DNA from: an uncultured Clostridia bacterium
GTDB taxonomy: Bacteria; Bacillota; Clostridia; TANB77; UBA1234
NCBI GenBank assembly: GCA_947588905.1
Contig: CANQBB010000009.1
Location: 1 to 38,012, forward strand
Length of the DNA: 38,012 nt
Direction: 5' to 3'
The first letter of the stretch is position 1. Each line of letters starts with the position of its first letter. Under the pieces are notes generated by a model. It was not told the DNA's origin, did no database searches, and was given only the letters and a program-made list of their open reading frames with translations. Positions 18,941 through 28,805 of this stretch are shown here, piece after piece. The translations under genes and the position numbers were made by a program.

Positions 18941-19087
18941 GATTATTCTCCTCTCTAATGTCGTGGTCGCAGTGTGCAGATTTTTAGTACATCCTTTTTA
19001 TAAATTTTTATAATAATTTTAAAACACCAACTTGCCTTTATTATTATACCATTATATTATGTAAATTTCAATTAAAATCTACATAAA

Positions 19088-21298
19088 TTATACAATATTA
19101 ACTCTTTTCAACCTTAAAGCATTTAATATTACCGTAATACTACTTAAAACCATAGCAAGACTTGCAATCATAGGATTGATTGCTATTCCAAAAGGTTTCA
19201 AGATACCTATAGCAATAGGTATCATTAGTGTATTGTAGAAAAATGCCCAAAATAAATTTTGCTTAATAATTCTTATTGTTTTTTTACTAATGTTAATTAA
19301 GTTTAAAATACTTGTTAAATCATTTCTTGTAAGAATAACTTCTGATGAGTCCATTGCAATATCTGTTCCAGAGTTAATACTAACTCCTATATCACTAATA
19401 GTTAATGCCGGACTATCATTTATTCCATCTCCACACATCATTACAAATTTGTTTTCTTTCTTTAATTTTTTTATTGTCTCAGCTTTTTCTGATGGAAGCA
19501 CATTAGCAATTATTTCTGTTATTCCAATATCATTTGCAATTTTCTTTGCAGTTTCTTCGTTATCTCCAGTTAGCATAACTGTTTGAATTTTCTTTTCATT
19601 TAAAATGTTAATTACTTCTTTAGCATTTTCTCTAACAATATCATTTATACCAACAATTGCAATTATTTCTTTATTTTTTACAACATATACAATACTATTA
19701 CCATCAGCAGTTAAATTTTTTTCATCTTCCAAATGATTATTTTTTATATTAAATTTATCAAGAATTTTTGAGTTACCTAATAAAATTTCATTATCATCGA
19801 TTATTGCTTTAATACCAAAACCAGCTATATTTTCAAATTCTTTTACTTCCACAGTTTCTATTTTATTTTCAGATAAATAATCTGTAAATGCTACAGCAAT
19901 TGGATGCGTAGATTTACTTTCAATACTTCCAACCATTTGCAATAAATCATTTTCTTCTATATTACTATAATTTATAATTTTAGAAATTTTTAATTTTCCA
20001 TATGTCAATGTTCCTGTTTTATCAAAAACTATAGTATCAATTTTTTGAGCATTTTCTAAAATTTCACTTTTCTTTACTAAAATTCCATTACTTGCACAAA
20101 GTCCCTCTGCAACAACTATTGCAAGCGGAGTTGCTAATCCCAAACTACAAGGACATGCTACAACTAAAACCGTAACAAAAGTGGTAATAGCACTTTCAAA
20201 TCCTTGACCTAAAGCTAAATATCCAATAAAAGATAAAATGCTAATAGCTATTACCACTGGAACGAAAATTCCAGAAACTTTGTCTGCTATTTTAGCAATA
20301 GGGGCTTTTGTATTGCTTGCCTCAACTACTAATCTTACAATTTCGGAAATAGTTGATTCTTTTCCAATTCTTTCAGCTTTATATTCAATATATCCATCAA
20401 AGTTAATACTACCAGCAATAACTTTACTACCAACTTCTTTTTGAACAGGTTTGCTTTCTCCAGTTATAAAAGATTCATCTAAATGAGTTTTGCCTGAAAC
20501 AATTTCACCATCAACTGCAATTTTCTCTCCTGGTTTTGCTATAACAATATCTCCTTTACTAATCTCATCTAATGTAACTTTCTTTTCTACTCCATCTACT
20601 TTTATAACAGCTGAATTAGGAGTTATCTTTACAAGCTTTTGAATTGCCTCTTTAGTTTTATCTTTACTAAGACCATCAATATATCTACCAAGTTTTATAA
20701 AGTAAATAACTATTGCAGCAGATTCAAAATATAAATTCATAACAAGATGAGTATTACCATTAAACACCATATACATATTATAAATACTATAAGACAGACT
20801 TGCTAAAACTCCAATGCCAACTAAAGTGTCCATATTAGGAGTCCCATGAATTAAGTTTTTATAGCCATTTTTTAATATATCAAAGCCATAAAACAAGAAA
20901 GCTATTGTTAAAACAAGTAAACTTATCATATAATTCATAGGATTAGTATGAGGATCAAGAAATTCTAATGTTGGCAAATTTACCATATGTCCCATTGAAA
21001 TATACATTAGTAAAATTGCTAAAATAGTAAAAATAATAAATTTTATTTTCTCTCTTTTATTTTTACCTTCTAACTTTATTTCTTTAAATTCTCCTAAGCT
21101 TTTAAAGCCTGCTTGTTTAACAAACTCTTCTAAATTTTCTATATTTAGTTTCTTTTCATCATATTGAATAGTAGCATTTGCCATAACTAAATTCACACTT
21201 GCCTCTATAACACCATCTTGCTTATTAAGATATTTTTCTAGTCCATTTGAACAAGCAGAACAAGTCATTCCGTCAATAGATAAAATAATTTTTTTCAT
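19088..21298 (-). CDS. copA: Copper-translocating P-type ATPase
   Basis: GMTCSACS HMA domain; CPC motif VACPCSLGLATP; DKTGTLT; GDGINDSPAL. Confidence 0.95.
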   Translation of the reverse strand: MKKIILSIDGMTCSACSNGLEKYLNKQDGVIEASVNLVMANATIQYDEKKLNIENLEEFVKQAGFKSLGEFKEIKLEGKNKREKIKFIIFTILAILLMYISMGHMVNLPTLEFLDPHTNPMNYMISLLVLTIAFLFYGFDILKNGYKNLIHGTPNMDTLVGIGVLASLSYSIYNMYMVFNGNTHLVMNLYFESAAIVIYFIKLGRYIDGLSKDKTKEAIQKLVKITPNSAVIKVDGVEKKVTLDEISKGDIVIAKPGEKIAVDGEIVSGKTHLDESFITGESKPVQKEVGSKVIAGSINFDGYIEYKAERIGKESTISEIVRLVVEASNTKAPIAKIADKVSGIFVPVVIAISILSFIGYLALGQGFESAITTFVTVLVVACPCSLGLATPLAIVVAEGLCASNGILVKKSEILENAQKIDTIVFDKTGTLTYGKLKISKIINYSNIEENDLLQMVGSIESKSTHPIAVAFTDYLSENKIETVEVKEFENIAGFGIKAIIDDNEILLGNSKILDKFNIKNNHLEDEKNLTADGNSIVYVVKNKEIIAIVGINDIVRENAKEVINILNEKKIQTVMLTGDNEETAKKIANDIGITEIIANVLPSEKAETIKKLKKENKFVMMCGDGINDSPALTISDIGVSINSGTDIAMDSSEVILTRNDLTSILNLINISKKTIRIIKQNLFWAFFYNTLMIPIAIGILKPFGIAINPMIASLAMVLSSITVILNALRLKRVNIV

Positions 21299-21313
21299 AT
21301 AAAAATATCCCCT

Positions 21314-21520
21314 CTATTCTTTAACTTCAAAACCTAAATCTTCAATTTTTTCTGATAGAATATTTTTATCAACATCTTTACTTAATGTAACTTTTACAGT
21401 TCCATCATTATGATTTGCTACAACATCTTCAACACCATCAACTAATTTCAATGCGTTTTGAACTCTGTTTTCGCATCCTCCACATACCATACCTTCTACT
21501 TTAATTACTAATTCTTTCAT
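21314..21520 (-). CDS. copZ: Heavy-metal-associated (copper chaperone-like) protein
   Basis: MKELVIKVEGMVCGGCENRV; RBS AAAGGAGG. Confidence 0.85.
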   Translation of the reverse strand: MKELVIKVEGMVCGGCENRVQNALKLVDGVEDVVANHNDGTVKVTLSKDVDKNILSEKIEDLGFEVKE

Positions 21521-21585
21521 AAAAATTCCTCCTTTTAATTTATACACTTAAATTTTACTATTTTATTTTTTACATTATATTAAAA

Positions 21586-21615
21586 ATTATACACCCCTCC
21601 AGGGTATAATGTCAA
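21586..21615 (-). promoter_or_regulatory. copZ-copA promoter with CsoR-type operator
   Basis: Minus TTGACA (21610-21615) - 18 - TATAAT (21586-21591); spacer contains ATACCCTGGAGGGGTGTAT (21589-21607). Confidence 0.65.
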
Positions 21616-21688
21616 TTGTTTTATGTTGACTTTGTATATGTTTTATGATAGAATAATTTTTAAATTATTTTTAGGAGGAGCTTTCATA

Positions 21689-22021
21689 ATGGAAAAAACT
21701 CTAAGAATCACTTATCGTCCATATGAATCTATTTTAGAGTCATGGAAAAAGCAAAATCATTTAACCACTTGTGAAAGAGTTTTTGGTAAACATGAATATG
21801 CATATATAGGCAATAATATATGGTTGTTTAAAAATGGTCGTGCAGTATTACTCAATAATAATCATCAGTCCTATATATATGGCACCTGGGACTCATCAGA
21901 TGGAAGCATAACGTTTGATAATGATTATAGCCAAAATTTTTTAGACGAATATGACTTCTATAATATTTTGGAAACCGCTCGTTTTTCCACTCATCAAAAA
22001 ATAGCACATATTCCTGTTTAA
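21689..22021 (+). CDS. Small hypothetical protein
   Basis: 110 aa from ATG 21689; RBS AGGAGG; promoter TTGACT-17-TAGAAT (21626-21654). Confidence 0.7.
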   Translation: MEKTLRITYRPYESILESWKKQNHLTTCERVFGKHEYAYIGNNIWLFKNGRAVLLNNNHQSYIYGTWDSSDGSITFDNDYSQNFLDEYDFYNILETARFSTHQKIAHIPV

Positions 22022-22030
22022 AACAAAAAA

Positions 22031-22061
22031 TGCCCCGAAATGTCTATTACATTTCGGGGCA
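22031..22061. terminator. Bidirectional terminator
   Basis: TGCCCCGAAATGT..ACATTTCGGGGCA. Confidence 0.8.
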
Positions 22062-22067
22062 ATATTT

Positions 22068-22577
22068 TTATTCAGATAATAATATTTGCACAAAATCTTT
22101 TGCAGAAATATCTAGTTCTTCTAGTGTAGTATTCTCTACAACATAGTCATAATTATAATTTTCTACACTTGCATCCGAATAATTACTAGTTATAATATCT
22201 AAACCAGTTCTTCTAACCAAAAGAGCTTTAGCATTAAAAGCTTTAACAGCTCGAGCTATCTCTTCGGGTTCTCTAATGTGAATAAACATGATTTCATTAT
22301 CAGAGTTTTCAAACTCTTGAACAGCACTTTTTATACTTTCAAAAGCCATATCGTTATATTCTGTAGTTAATTTTTTCAAATCACTTAAAAATTTTCTATC
22401 TTTTTCTGTCTTGCCACCATTCCATCCAACCATTCTAGCAATTTCTTTTACTTTGTCAACAGAAGAAAAATTAAAAACCTTACAATATTTCGAAACAAAT
22501 TCTACGAAAGTATCTTTGCCACTTCCACCAGTGCCATTGATAATAACAATCTTCTTATTCACTTTACATACCTCCAT
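22068..22577 (-). CDS. P-loop kinase (nucleoside monophosphate kinase-like)
   Basis: VIINGTGGSGKDTFVEFVSKY; MFIHIREPEEIAR. Confidence 0.75.
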   Translation of the reverse strand: MEVCKVNKKIVIINGTGGSGKDTFVEFVSKYCKVFNFSSVDKVKEIARMVGWNGGKTEKDRKFLSDLKKLTTEYNDMAFESIKSAVQEFENSDNEIMFIHIREPEEIARAVKAFNAKALLVRRTGLDIITSNYSDASVENYNYDYVVENTTLEELDISAKDFVQILLSE

Positions 22578-22650
22578 TTTCAAGTATTATGCGTAAAGTT
22601 TATGTCTTGAGTTATAATATCATATTCAAAATTCAAATGCAATATAGAAA

Positions 22651-22681
22651 AACCCCGAAATATTTTTTATATTTCGAGGTT
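22651..22681 (-). terminator. Terminator hairpin after LCP gene
   Basis: AACCCCGAAATAT...ATATTTCGAGGTT. Confidence 0.6.
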
Positions 22682-22686
22682 AACTA

Positions 22687-23952
22687 TTATTTAAAGTCTT
22701 TTCCAATTATAATTGTATATGAAACCGAACTTTCTTCTTCACTCTTCTCGACCTTTGCACCTTTAATTATATTCTTCAAATCAGTTAATACATTATTTTG
22801 TTCTTTTTCATAATTTATTATTTTAGATTCATTTTCTTTTTCGTCACTATTACCAATCTTTACAACATAAAAATTATTATCTTTTAAAGTTTTAACAATA
22901 TTACTAATAGCTGTTGAATCAGCTCCCGCATTCATAAGTTCAACTCTTACCGCCTCATGAGTAGAAATAACATTTTCATCCCCTGAAGTAATAATCCTAT
23001 CACCAGAATCTCCAGATTCATTTACAACTATGCCACGAAACATTTCATCAACTAAAGTTTTAGTCGCATCCTCATCTATGAAAAAGAAAGAAACATATTG
23101 TCCATAATTATTTTTTCCACTACCATCTTTTCCAGGTGCTGTATTCATTTTTATTCTGTCTAGTTTTAATGCAGCAACATCATCAATATAATTCATTGCA
23201 ACATCAAGTGTAATATCTGTTTTAGTTCCATCAAGGACTATATTTATTAAATCTGGTATTTTAGTTATATTTTCAGCTTTTAAAATTTCTGAAATAAAAG
23301 CTTTAACAAATAATTGTTGAGTCTTTATTCTATCCAAATCTTGCTGAGCATAACCTTTTCTAAATCTAACCAGCTGTTCTGCTTGCGAGCCAGTTAATTT
23401 TTGAGTTCCTTTTTTTAAATGAATATATAAATCTTGATAAGGGTCATCATAATTCATATCCATTGGAACATCAACTGTAACCCCACCAATTTTATTTACC
23501 AAATCTCTTAATATTTTTGCTTTAAACGAAATATAATAATCAACTTTTATTCCAGTAATTTCATAAATAGTATTTTTTAAACTCTCAATTCCTTTAGAAG
23601 AACTTGCAGAATTTATTTTTCCATCCGTAGACTCTTTTCCGACATAAGAATCTCTAGGGATAGAAAGTAGTGCAATTTCTCGATTGTTGGGATTATATTG
23701 TCCAAGCATTATAAAATCTGTTAAGCTACCATTCGTTCCCAAGAATAAGCAAGTTACACAAGGTTCTTCAACTTTTTGAGGAACAAAAAGTGCAGTTTCA
23801 CCGGAAGCCATTGTTTCTTGTTTATCTTTATACCAATTTACATATTTTACATATCCAAAACCTAAAGCTATCAATGAAAAAATAATTACAATAATAACAA
23901 TTAAGACAATAAGTATAATTTTCAGAATCTTTTTCCAATTTATTTTAGACAT
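22687..23952 (-). CDS. LytR-CpsA-Psr (LCP) family protein with LytR C-terminal domain
   Basis: SIPRDSYVG, GGVTVDVP, GSQAEQLVRFR, DLDRIKTQQLF; second domain VRVELMNAGA. Confidence 0.9.
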   Translation of the reverse strand: MSKINWKKILKIILIVLIVIIVIIFSLIALGFGYVKYVNWYKDKQETMASGETALFVPQKVEEPCVTCLFLGTNGSLTDFIMLGQYNPNNREIALLSIPRDSYVGKESTDGKINSASSSKGIESLKNTIYEITGIKVDYYISFKAKILRDLVNKIGGVTVDVPMDMNYDDPYQDLYIHLKKGTQKLTGSQAEQLVRFRKGYAQQDLDRIKTQQLFVKAFISEILKAENITKIPDLINIVLDGTKTDITLDVAMNYIDDVAALKLDRIKMNTAPGKDGSGKNNYGQYVSFFFIDEDATKTLVDEMFRGIVVNESGDSGDRIITSGDENVISTHEAVRVELMNAGADSTAISNIVKTLKDNNFYVVKIGNSDEKENESKIINYEKEQNNVLTDLKNIIKGAKVEKSEEESSVSYTIIIGKDFK

Positions 23953-24039
23953 TATATACTCCTTCTAAATATTTAATTCGCATAATAAAATATTATCATA
24001 ATTGAATATTATTGTAAATTACATTTTTCAACAAAATTC

Positions 24040-26181
24040 TTAATTTTCTTCTTTAATTATATTCTTACTTTCTATATATGTTGCAAGAAAATATGCACCA
24101 TAAATTATTCCAATCAGTATTGTTGCTACAATAATTGAAGGCAATAAATCATTTTTATCTGCAAGACCAGACATAAGATTGATTAAAAATTGTATTCCAA
24201 ATATAGAATGAATTGTTGCTAACAAAATAGGAAGTATAAAAAATATCCCAATTTGTTTAAAAATTGTTTTGTTAATCATCTTCTCATCACAACCAATTTT
24301 TCTTAGAATAGAATATCTTTGTTTATTATCACTATTTTCAGTTAATTGTTTCAAAGATAAAATAGCACTACTTGCAATTAAAAATATAATTCCCAAATAT
24401 ATTGCTATAAAAGTAATTATTGTCGCTATCCCTACACTTGCTTCCATCAAACTAATTTTTGTAAGTCCATCTATATTTATTCCATTTCTGTTTAATGTTT
24501 TTATAAGATTTGAAGAATTTTCGTTGCCTGCAAAAAGTTTCTCTATTTCTTGCTTTTCTTCTTCTTTCTCTACATTATAATTTGCCGATAATAAATGCAT
24601 TTCTTTCATTTCTTCTGTTAGAGGGCAATCATCTGGTACTAAGATAATTCCTGTATTTGTATGGCTTGTAGACATTACTATAAATCCTTCTTGGCATTTG
24701 TCATATTTTGATTTATATTCTTTTCCTGCAATATTTAGGATATAATTTCCGCCTTCTAAAACCTTATTTCTAAGTTCAACTTGACTATCAAAATCACAAA
24801 GAACAATATATTCATCCTCATTTAAAGTATATTCTTTTATACCATATAATTTAGCAATTTTATTATAATCTGTTATCTTTACAATTTCTTCGGCTTTACC
24901 ATACTGAAGTCCTGGAAATAATTCTTTTATTTCAGCATATTTATCTCCAAAAAAAGTTTTCCAAGTTAAATTACTATCCGTATATACTTCAATCTCAGTA
25001 ATGTCTTTTAATACATTTATATCCAAGCCATTATTTTTTAAAGTTTCTGATATTGGAATTTTTGAATCCTCTCTTTGCTCTTCTGTTGATGTTTTTTCTA
25101 TACCATAAGACATATATTTTTCTGGTAGATTAGCAGTTTTATATAAATTCAAATCTACTGGAGTCATTTCATGAAGTTCTTTTTGCATTGTATTTCTTAA
25201 TGCTAAACTAGAAGATAAAATTGTAATAGTCATAAATAGCATTAAACAAATTACACTCATACTTGCAACAGTTGTATTGATTTTATTGTTTATTTGTCTT
25301 AAAACAAACATATTTGTATCTTTCAAATATATACTTTTTCTCATCTGTATTATTTTTAAAATAAAACCTGATAATGACCAAAAAATTGCAATCGTTCCAA
25401 CGATTCCCATCAATATAGGTTTAACTAGTTTTTCTGCTGAATTTAATGTATAAAATTCTTTAGTAACAATACAATAAGCACGACCTAATATAATCACAGC
25501 AAAAATAAAAATTAAAATTGCAATATAAGGATTCTTTAACTTTATTTTTTCATTTTTCTTATTTGCATTTATTAAATTGATTAACTTATATCTAGAAATT
25601 GTTAATGTATTAAAGAACATTACTGCCAAATACATAACAGCAAAATAAATGCAAGTCCTTAAGCAGGCATCTTTAGAAAATACAAATTGAAATCCAGTCA
25701 TATCTGCATCAAACATTTTTGCAACTAATATGGACATAAATTGTGATGCAAAGATACCTACAACAAGACCTATTCCTAAAGAAATAATTCCAACTAAAAT
25801 TGTTTCTATTAAAATAATTTTAGAAATCTGTCGCCTTCCCATTCCAAGTGTCATATATATTCCAAACTCTTTTTTTCTTCTATTGATTAAAAAGTTATTT
25901 GCATAAACTATTAGTAGTCCTAAAACAACAGCTACAAAAATCGAAACCATACTAAGCATACCAATTAAAAGTTTAATAATCTCTCTTGTTGATCTTGAAA
26001 TTTCAAGCATTGCTTGTTGAGAATCTAATGAATTAAACATATAAAAAATTGCTACACCTAATACAAGTGTTAAAAAATAAATCATATAATCTTTTATGCT
26101 TTTTTTCATATTCTTAAAAGATAATTTTAGAAGCATAAAATTATTAGAAACCTTCTTTTCAGTGTTTTCATTAGAGTACAT
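24040..26181 (-). CDS. ABC transporter permease, BceB-like (FtsX family)
   Basis: RRKKEFGIYMTLGMGRRQI; QRYSILRKIGCDEKM; large extracellular region. Confidence 0.9.
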   Translation of the reverse strand: MYSNENTEKKVSNNFMLLKLSFKNMKKSIKDYMIYFLTLVLGVAIFYMFNSLDSQQAMLEISRSTREIIKLLIGMLSMVSIFVAVVLGLLIVYANNFLINRRKKEFGIYMTLGMGRRQISKIILIETILVGIISLGIGLVVGIFASQFMSILVAKMFDADMTGFQFVFSKDACLRTCIYFAVMYLAVMFFNTLTISRYKLINLINANKKNEKIKLKNPYIAILIFIFAVIILGRAYCIVTKEFYTLNSAEKLVKPILMGIVGTIAIFWSLSGFILKIIQMRKSIYLKDTNMFVLRQINNKINTTVASMSVICLMLFMTITILSSSLALRNTMQKELHEMTPVDLNLYKTANLPEKYMSYGIEKTSTEEQREDSKIPISETLKNNGLDINVLKDITEIEVYTDSNLTWKTFFGDKYAEIKELFPGLQYGKAEEIVKITDYNKIAKLYGIKEYTLNEDEYIVLCDFDSQVELRNKVLEGGNYILNIAGKEYKSKYDKCQEGFIVMSTSHTNTGIILVPDDCPLTEEMKEMHLLSANYNVEKEEEKQEIEKLFAGNENSSNLIKTLNRNGINIDGLTKISLMEASVGIATIITFIAIYLGIIFLIASSAILSLKQLTENSDNKQRYSILRKIGCDEKMINKTIFKQIGIFFILPILLATIHSIFGIQFLINLMSGLADKNDLLPSIIVATILIGIIYGAYFLATYIESKNIIKEEN

Positions 26182-26938
26182 TATTCAAATCACCTCCAAG
26201 AAGAGTTTGAACCTCAATAATTTTTTCAAAAAATTGTTTTCTAGAATCTTTTCCTTTTATAATCTCATTAAAAATCTTTCCATCTTTAATAAACAAAATT
26301 CTATTAGCATAAGATGCAGTAAATGCATCATGAGTAACCATTAAAATAGTTGCCTTAAGTTCTTTATTAAGATATTCAAAATTTTCTAATAACTGTCTAG
26401 CAGATTTTGAGTCTAGGGCTCCTGTTGGTTCATCTGCAAGCATCAACTTTGGATTCGTTATAATAGCTCTTGCTGACGCAACTCTTTGCTTTTGTCCACC
26501 AGATACTTGATAAGGATACTTTGAAAGTATATCTTTAATTTCTAATTTATTTGCAATTTCATATACTCTTTTATTAACTTCTTTTGAATTTATTCTTTGA
26601 ATAGTTAATGCAAGAGCAATATTTTCATAACAAGTCAAAGTATCTAATAAATTAAAATCTTGAAAAATAAAACCTAATTCTTCTCTTCTAAATTTATTAA
26701 GATTATTACCTCTTAATTTAGTAATGTCTTCGCCTCCAACTATTATATGACCAGCTGTTACTTTATCTATTGTTGAAATGCAATTTAAAAGAGTAGTTTT
26801 GCCAGAGCCACTTGCTCCCATAATTCCAACAAACTCTCCTCTATTCACATTAAAACTAATGTCATTTAAAGCCTTTGTTAAATTTGACTTACTTCCGTAA
26901 TATTTTTCTATATTCTTTACTTCTAATATTTTTTCCAT
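26171..26938 (-). CDS. ABC transporter ATPase, BceA-like
   Basis: GASGSGKTTLLNCI; VSGGQKQRVA; LMLADEPTGALDS. Confidence 0.95.
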   Translation of the reverse strand: MEKILEVKNIEKYYGSKSNLTKALNDISFNVNRGEFVGIMGASGSGKTTLLNCISTIDKVTAGHIIVGGEDITKLRGNNLNKFRREELGFIFQDFNLLDTLTCYENIALALTIQRINSKEVNKRVYEIANKLEIKDILSKYPYQVSGGQKQRVASARAIITNPKLMLADEPTGALDSKSARQLLENFEYLNKELKATILMVTHDAFTASYANRILFIKDGKIFNEIIKGKDSRKQFFEKIIEVQTLLGGDLNNVL

Positions 26939-26972
26939 ATCACAACCTCTTTTCTAGCTTAATTATAGAAAA

Positions 26973-27030
26973 ATTATATTGGGCTTACAATCGATTTACA
27001 TTACAAAATCCTTACAAATTTGTAAGGATT
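26973..27030 (-). promoter_or_regulatory. bceA-like promoter with upstream 24-bp palindrome
   Basis: AATCCTTACAAATTTGTAAGGATT (27007-27030); -35 TGTAAA 26995-27000; -10 TATAAT 26973-26978. Confidence 0.55.
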
Positions 27031-27032
27031 AA

Positions 27033-28049
27033 TCACATATCCACAAAGCTACTGTTAGGAAATATAATTCTAACTTCTGTACCTTCATTTTGAATAGAAT
27101 TTAATTCAATACCAATACCTAATTTATCACATAACTTTTTGCACAAATACAAACCTATGCCAGTAGATTTTTTATTAGTCAATCTACCATTTGAACCAGT
27201 AAAACCTTTATCAAAAGCTCTTCCAATCTCACTTTCAGAAATTCCAATACCATTATCCTTAATACTTAAAATAACATTCTCTTTATTTAAAATTGAAAAA
27301 ATTTCAATTTTAGAATCTTTATCATTCTTCCTATACTTTATACTGTTTTGAATAATTTGATTTATTATAAAGCAAGTCCATTTACTATCTGTGCTAACCT
27401 CATTTTCTATATCATGAATATCAATAGAAATTTTATTTTCAATTAAAGACGTCTTATTCTTTTTAATACATTCATTTACTATATCTTTTAAATTATTCTT
27501 TTTAATATAATAATCTTTTTCAATAGAATTACTTCTAGCATAAAATAAAGCTTGTTCAATATAATACTCTATTTTATCTAATTCTTCATCAATACTTTTT
27601 GTAATATCACTCTTATTATTTTCACATATCATCTTACTTGTTGCTATTGGTATTTTAATTTCATGAATCCATAGTTCAATATATTCTTTATAGTCTTCCT
27701 GTAAACGTTTATATTGATTTACATTTTCAAGCATAGCTTTGTTAGTTTGCTCTAATACATCTTTTAAAATCTTTCCTTCGTAAAAATTTGAATCGCCAAT
27801 TATTTCAGTAAATAAATATTTTTCATCTAAATTATCTAACAAACTAAAAGTATTATTATAAAATTTTCTTTTAACCATAAATTCACTAAAAATAGAAATC
27901 AAATATAATATTAAAATTATAGTAGGAATATAAATTTTAATAAAAATACTAATTGGATATGCCATTAAAAAAATTTCAATAGTAAGTAATCCAAAAATAA
28001 GCAAGCTCATTTGTAAAACTTTATCTTTTAAAAACTCTTTAAAAATCAT
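27033..28049 (-). CDS. Sensor histidine kinase, BceS-like
   Basis: Short N-terminal two-TM region; ELWIHEIKIPIATSKM; DNGIGI; STGIGLYLCKKL. Confidence 0.9.
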   Translation of the reverse strand: MIFKEFLKDKVLQMSLLIFGLLTIEIFLMAYPISIFIKIYIPTIILILYLISIFSEFMVKRKFYNNTFSLLDNLDEKYLFTEIIGDSNFYEGKILKDVLEQTNKAMLENVNQYKRLQEDYKEYIELWIHEIKIPIATSKMICENNKSDITKSIDEELDKIEYYIEQALFYARSNSIEKDYYIKKNNLKDIVNECIKKNKTSLIENKISIDIHDIENEVSTDSKWTCFIINQIIQNSIKYRKNDKDSKIEIFSILNKENVILSIKDNGIGISESEIGRAFDKGFTGSNGRLTNKKSTGIGLYLCKKLCDKLGIGIELNSIQNEGTEVRIIFPNSSFVDM

Positions 28050-28732
28050 ATATTATTCTCCTTATATTTCAATATATAACCTTGTCCTCGTTTTGTTTCT
28101 AGTAATTCTTTTAAGTTTAATTCTTCTAACTTATTTCTTAATCTAGTTATATTTACAGTCAAAGTATTATCATCAATAAAACTTTCACTATCCCATAAAT
28201 AATTTATAATTTCTTCTCTACTAACAATTTTATCTCTATGTTCAGTTAAATATTTTAAAATCTTAAATTCATTTCTAGTTAATTCAATTTTCTTATCCTC
28301 TACTTCAATTATGTTTTTAGATATATCTAACACAAAATCTTTGCAATTAATTTTTTCATTTTTTTCTCTCATATTATTTCTTCTCAAAAGTGAAGCAATT
28401 TTTGCTAAAAGAATTTGCAAATTAAATGGTTTTGTTACATAATGATCTGCCCCATAATTCATACATAAAAGTTCATCAACTTCACTATCTCGGCTTGTTA
28501 TAATAATTATTGGAATAGTTGATTGTTTTCGTATCTCTTTACATATATATTCACCATCAATCACTGGAAGATTAATATCTAATAACATTAAATCAGCTTT
28601 ATTATTTAAAATATCTTGTATAGTATTATCAAAACTTTTTAATGATTCTACATCATATCCATTTTTTATTAAAAAAATTTCTAATTCATGTCTTAATTTT
28701 TCATCATCTTCAACAATTAAAATCTTTTGCAT
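28046..28732 (-). CDS. Response regulator, OmpR/BceR-like
   Basis: KILIVEDDEKLR; LMLLDINLP; C-terminal wHTH ending TKRGQGYILK. Confidence 0.93.
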   Translation of the reverse strand: MQKILIVEDDEKLRHELEIFLIKNGYDVESLKSFDNTIQDILNNKADLMLLDINLPVIDGEYICKEIRKQSTIPIIIITSRDSEVDELLCMNYGADHYVTKPFNLQILLAKIASLLRRNNMREKNEKINCKDFVLDISKNIIEVEDKKIELTRNEFKILKYLTEHRDKIVSREEIINYLWDSESFIDDNTLTVNITRLRNKLEELNLKELLETKRGQGYILKYKENNI

Positions 28733-28750
28733 ATACCCACCTCTATTGTC

Positions 28751-28798
28751 ATTATACCATAGAAATAAAAAAATAAACCTTACAATCTAGTAAGGTTT
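28751..28798 (-). promoter_or_regulatory. bceR-like promoter with upstream 24-bp palindrome (may double as plsX terminator)
   Basis: AAACCTTACAATCTAGTAAGGTTT (28775-28798); -10 TATAAT 28751-28756. Confidence 0.55.
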
Positions 28799-28805
28799 AA
28801 ATCAT

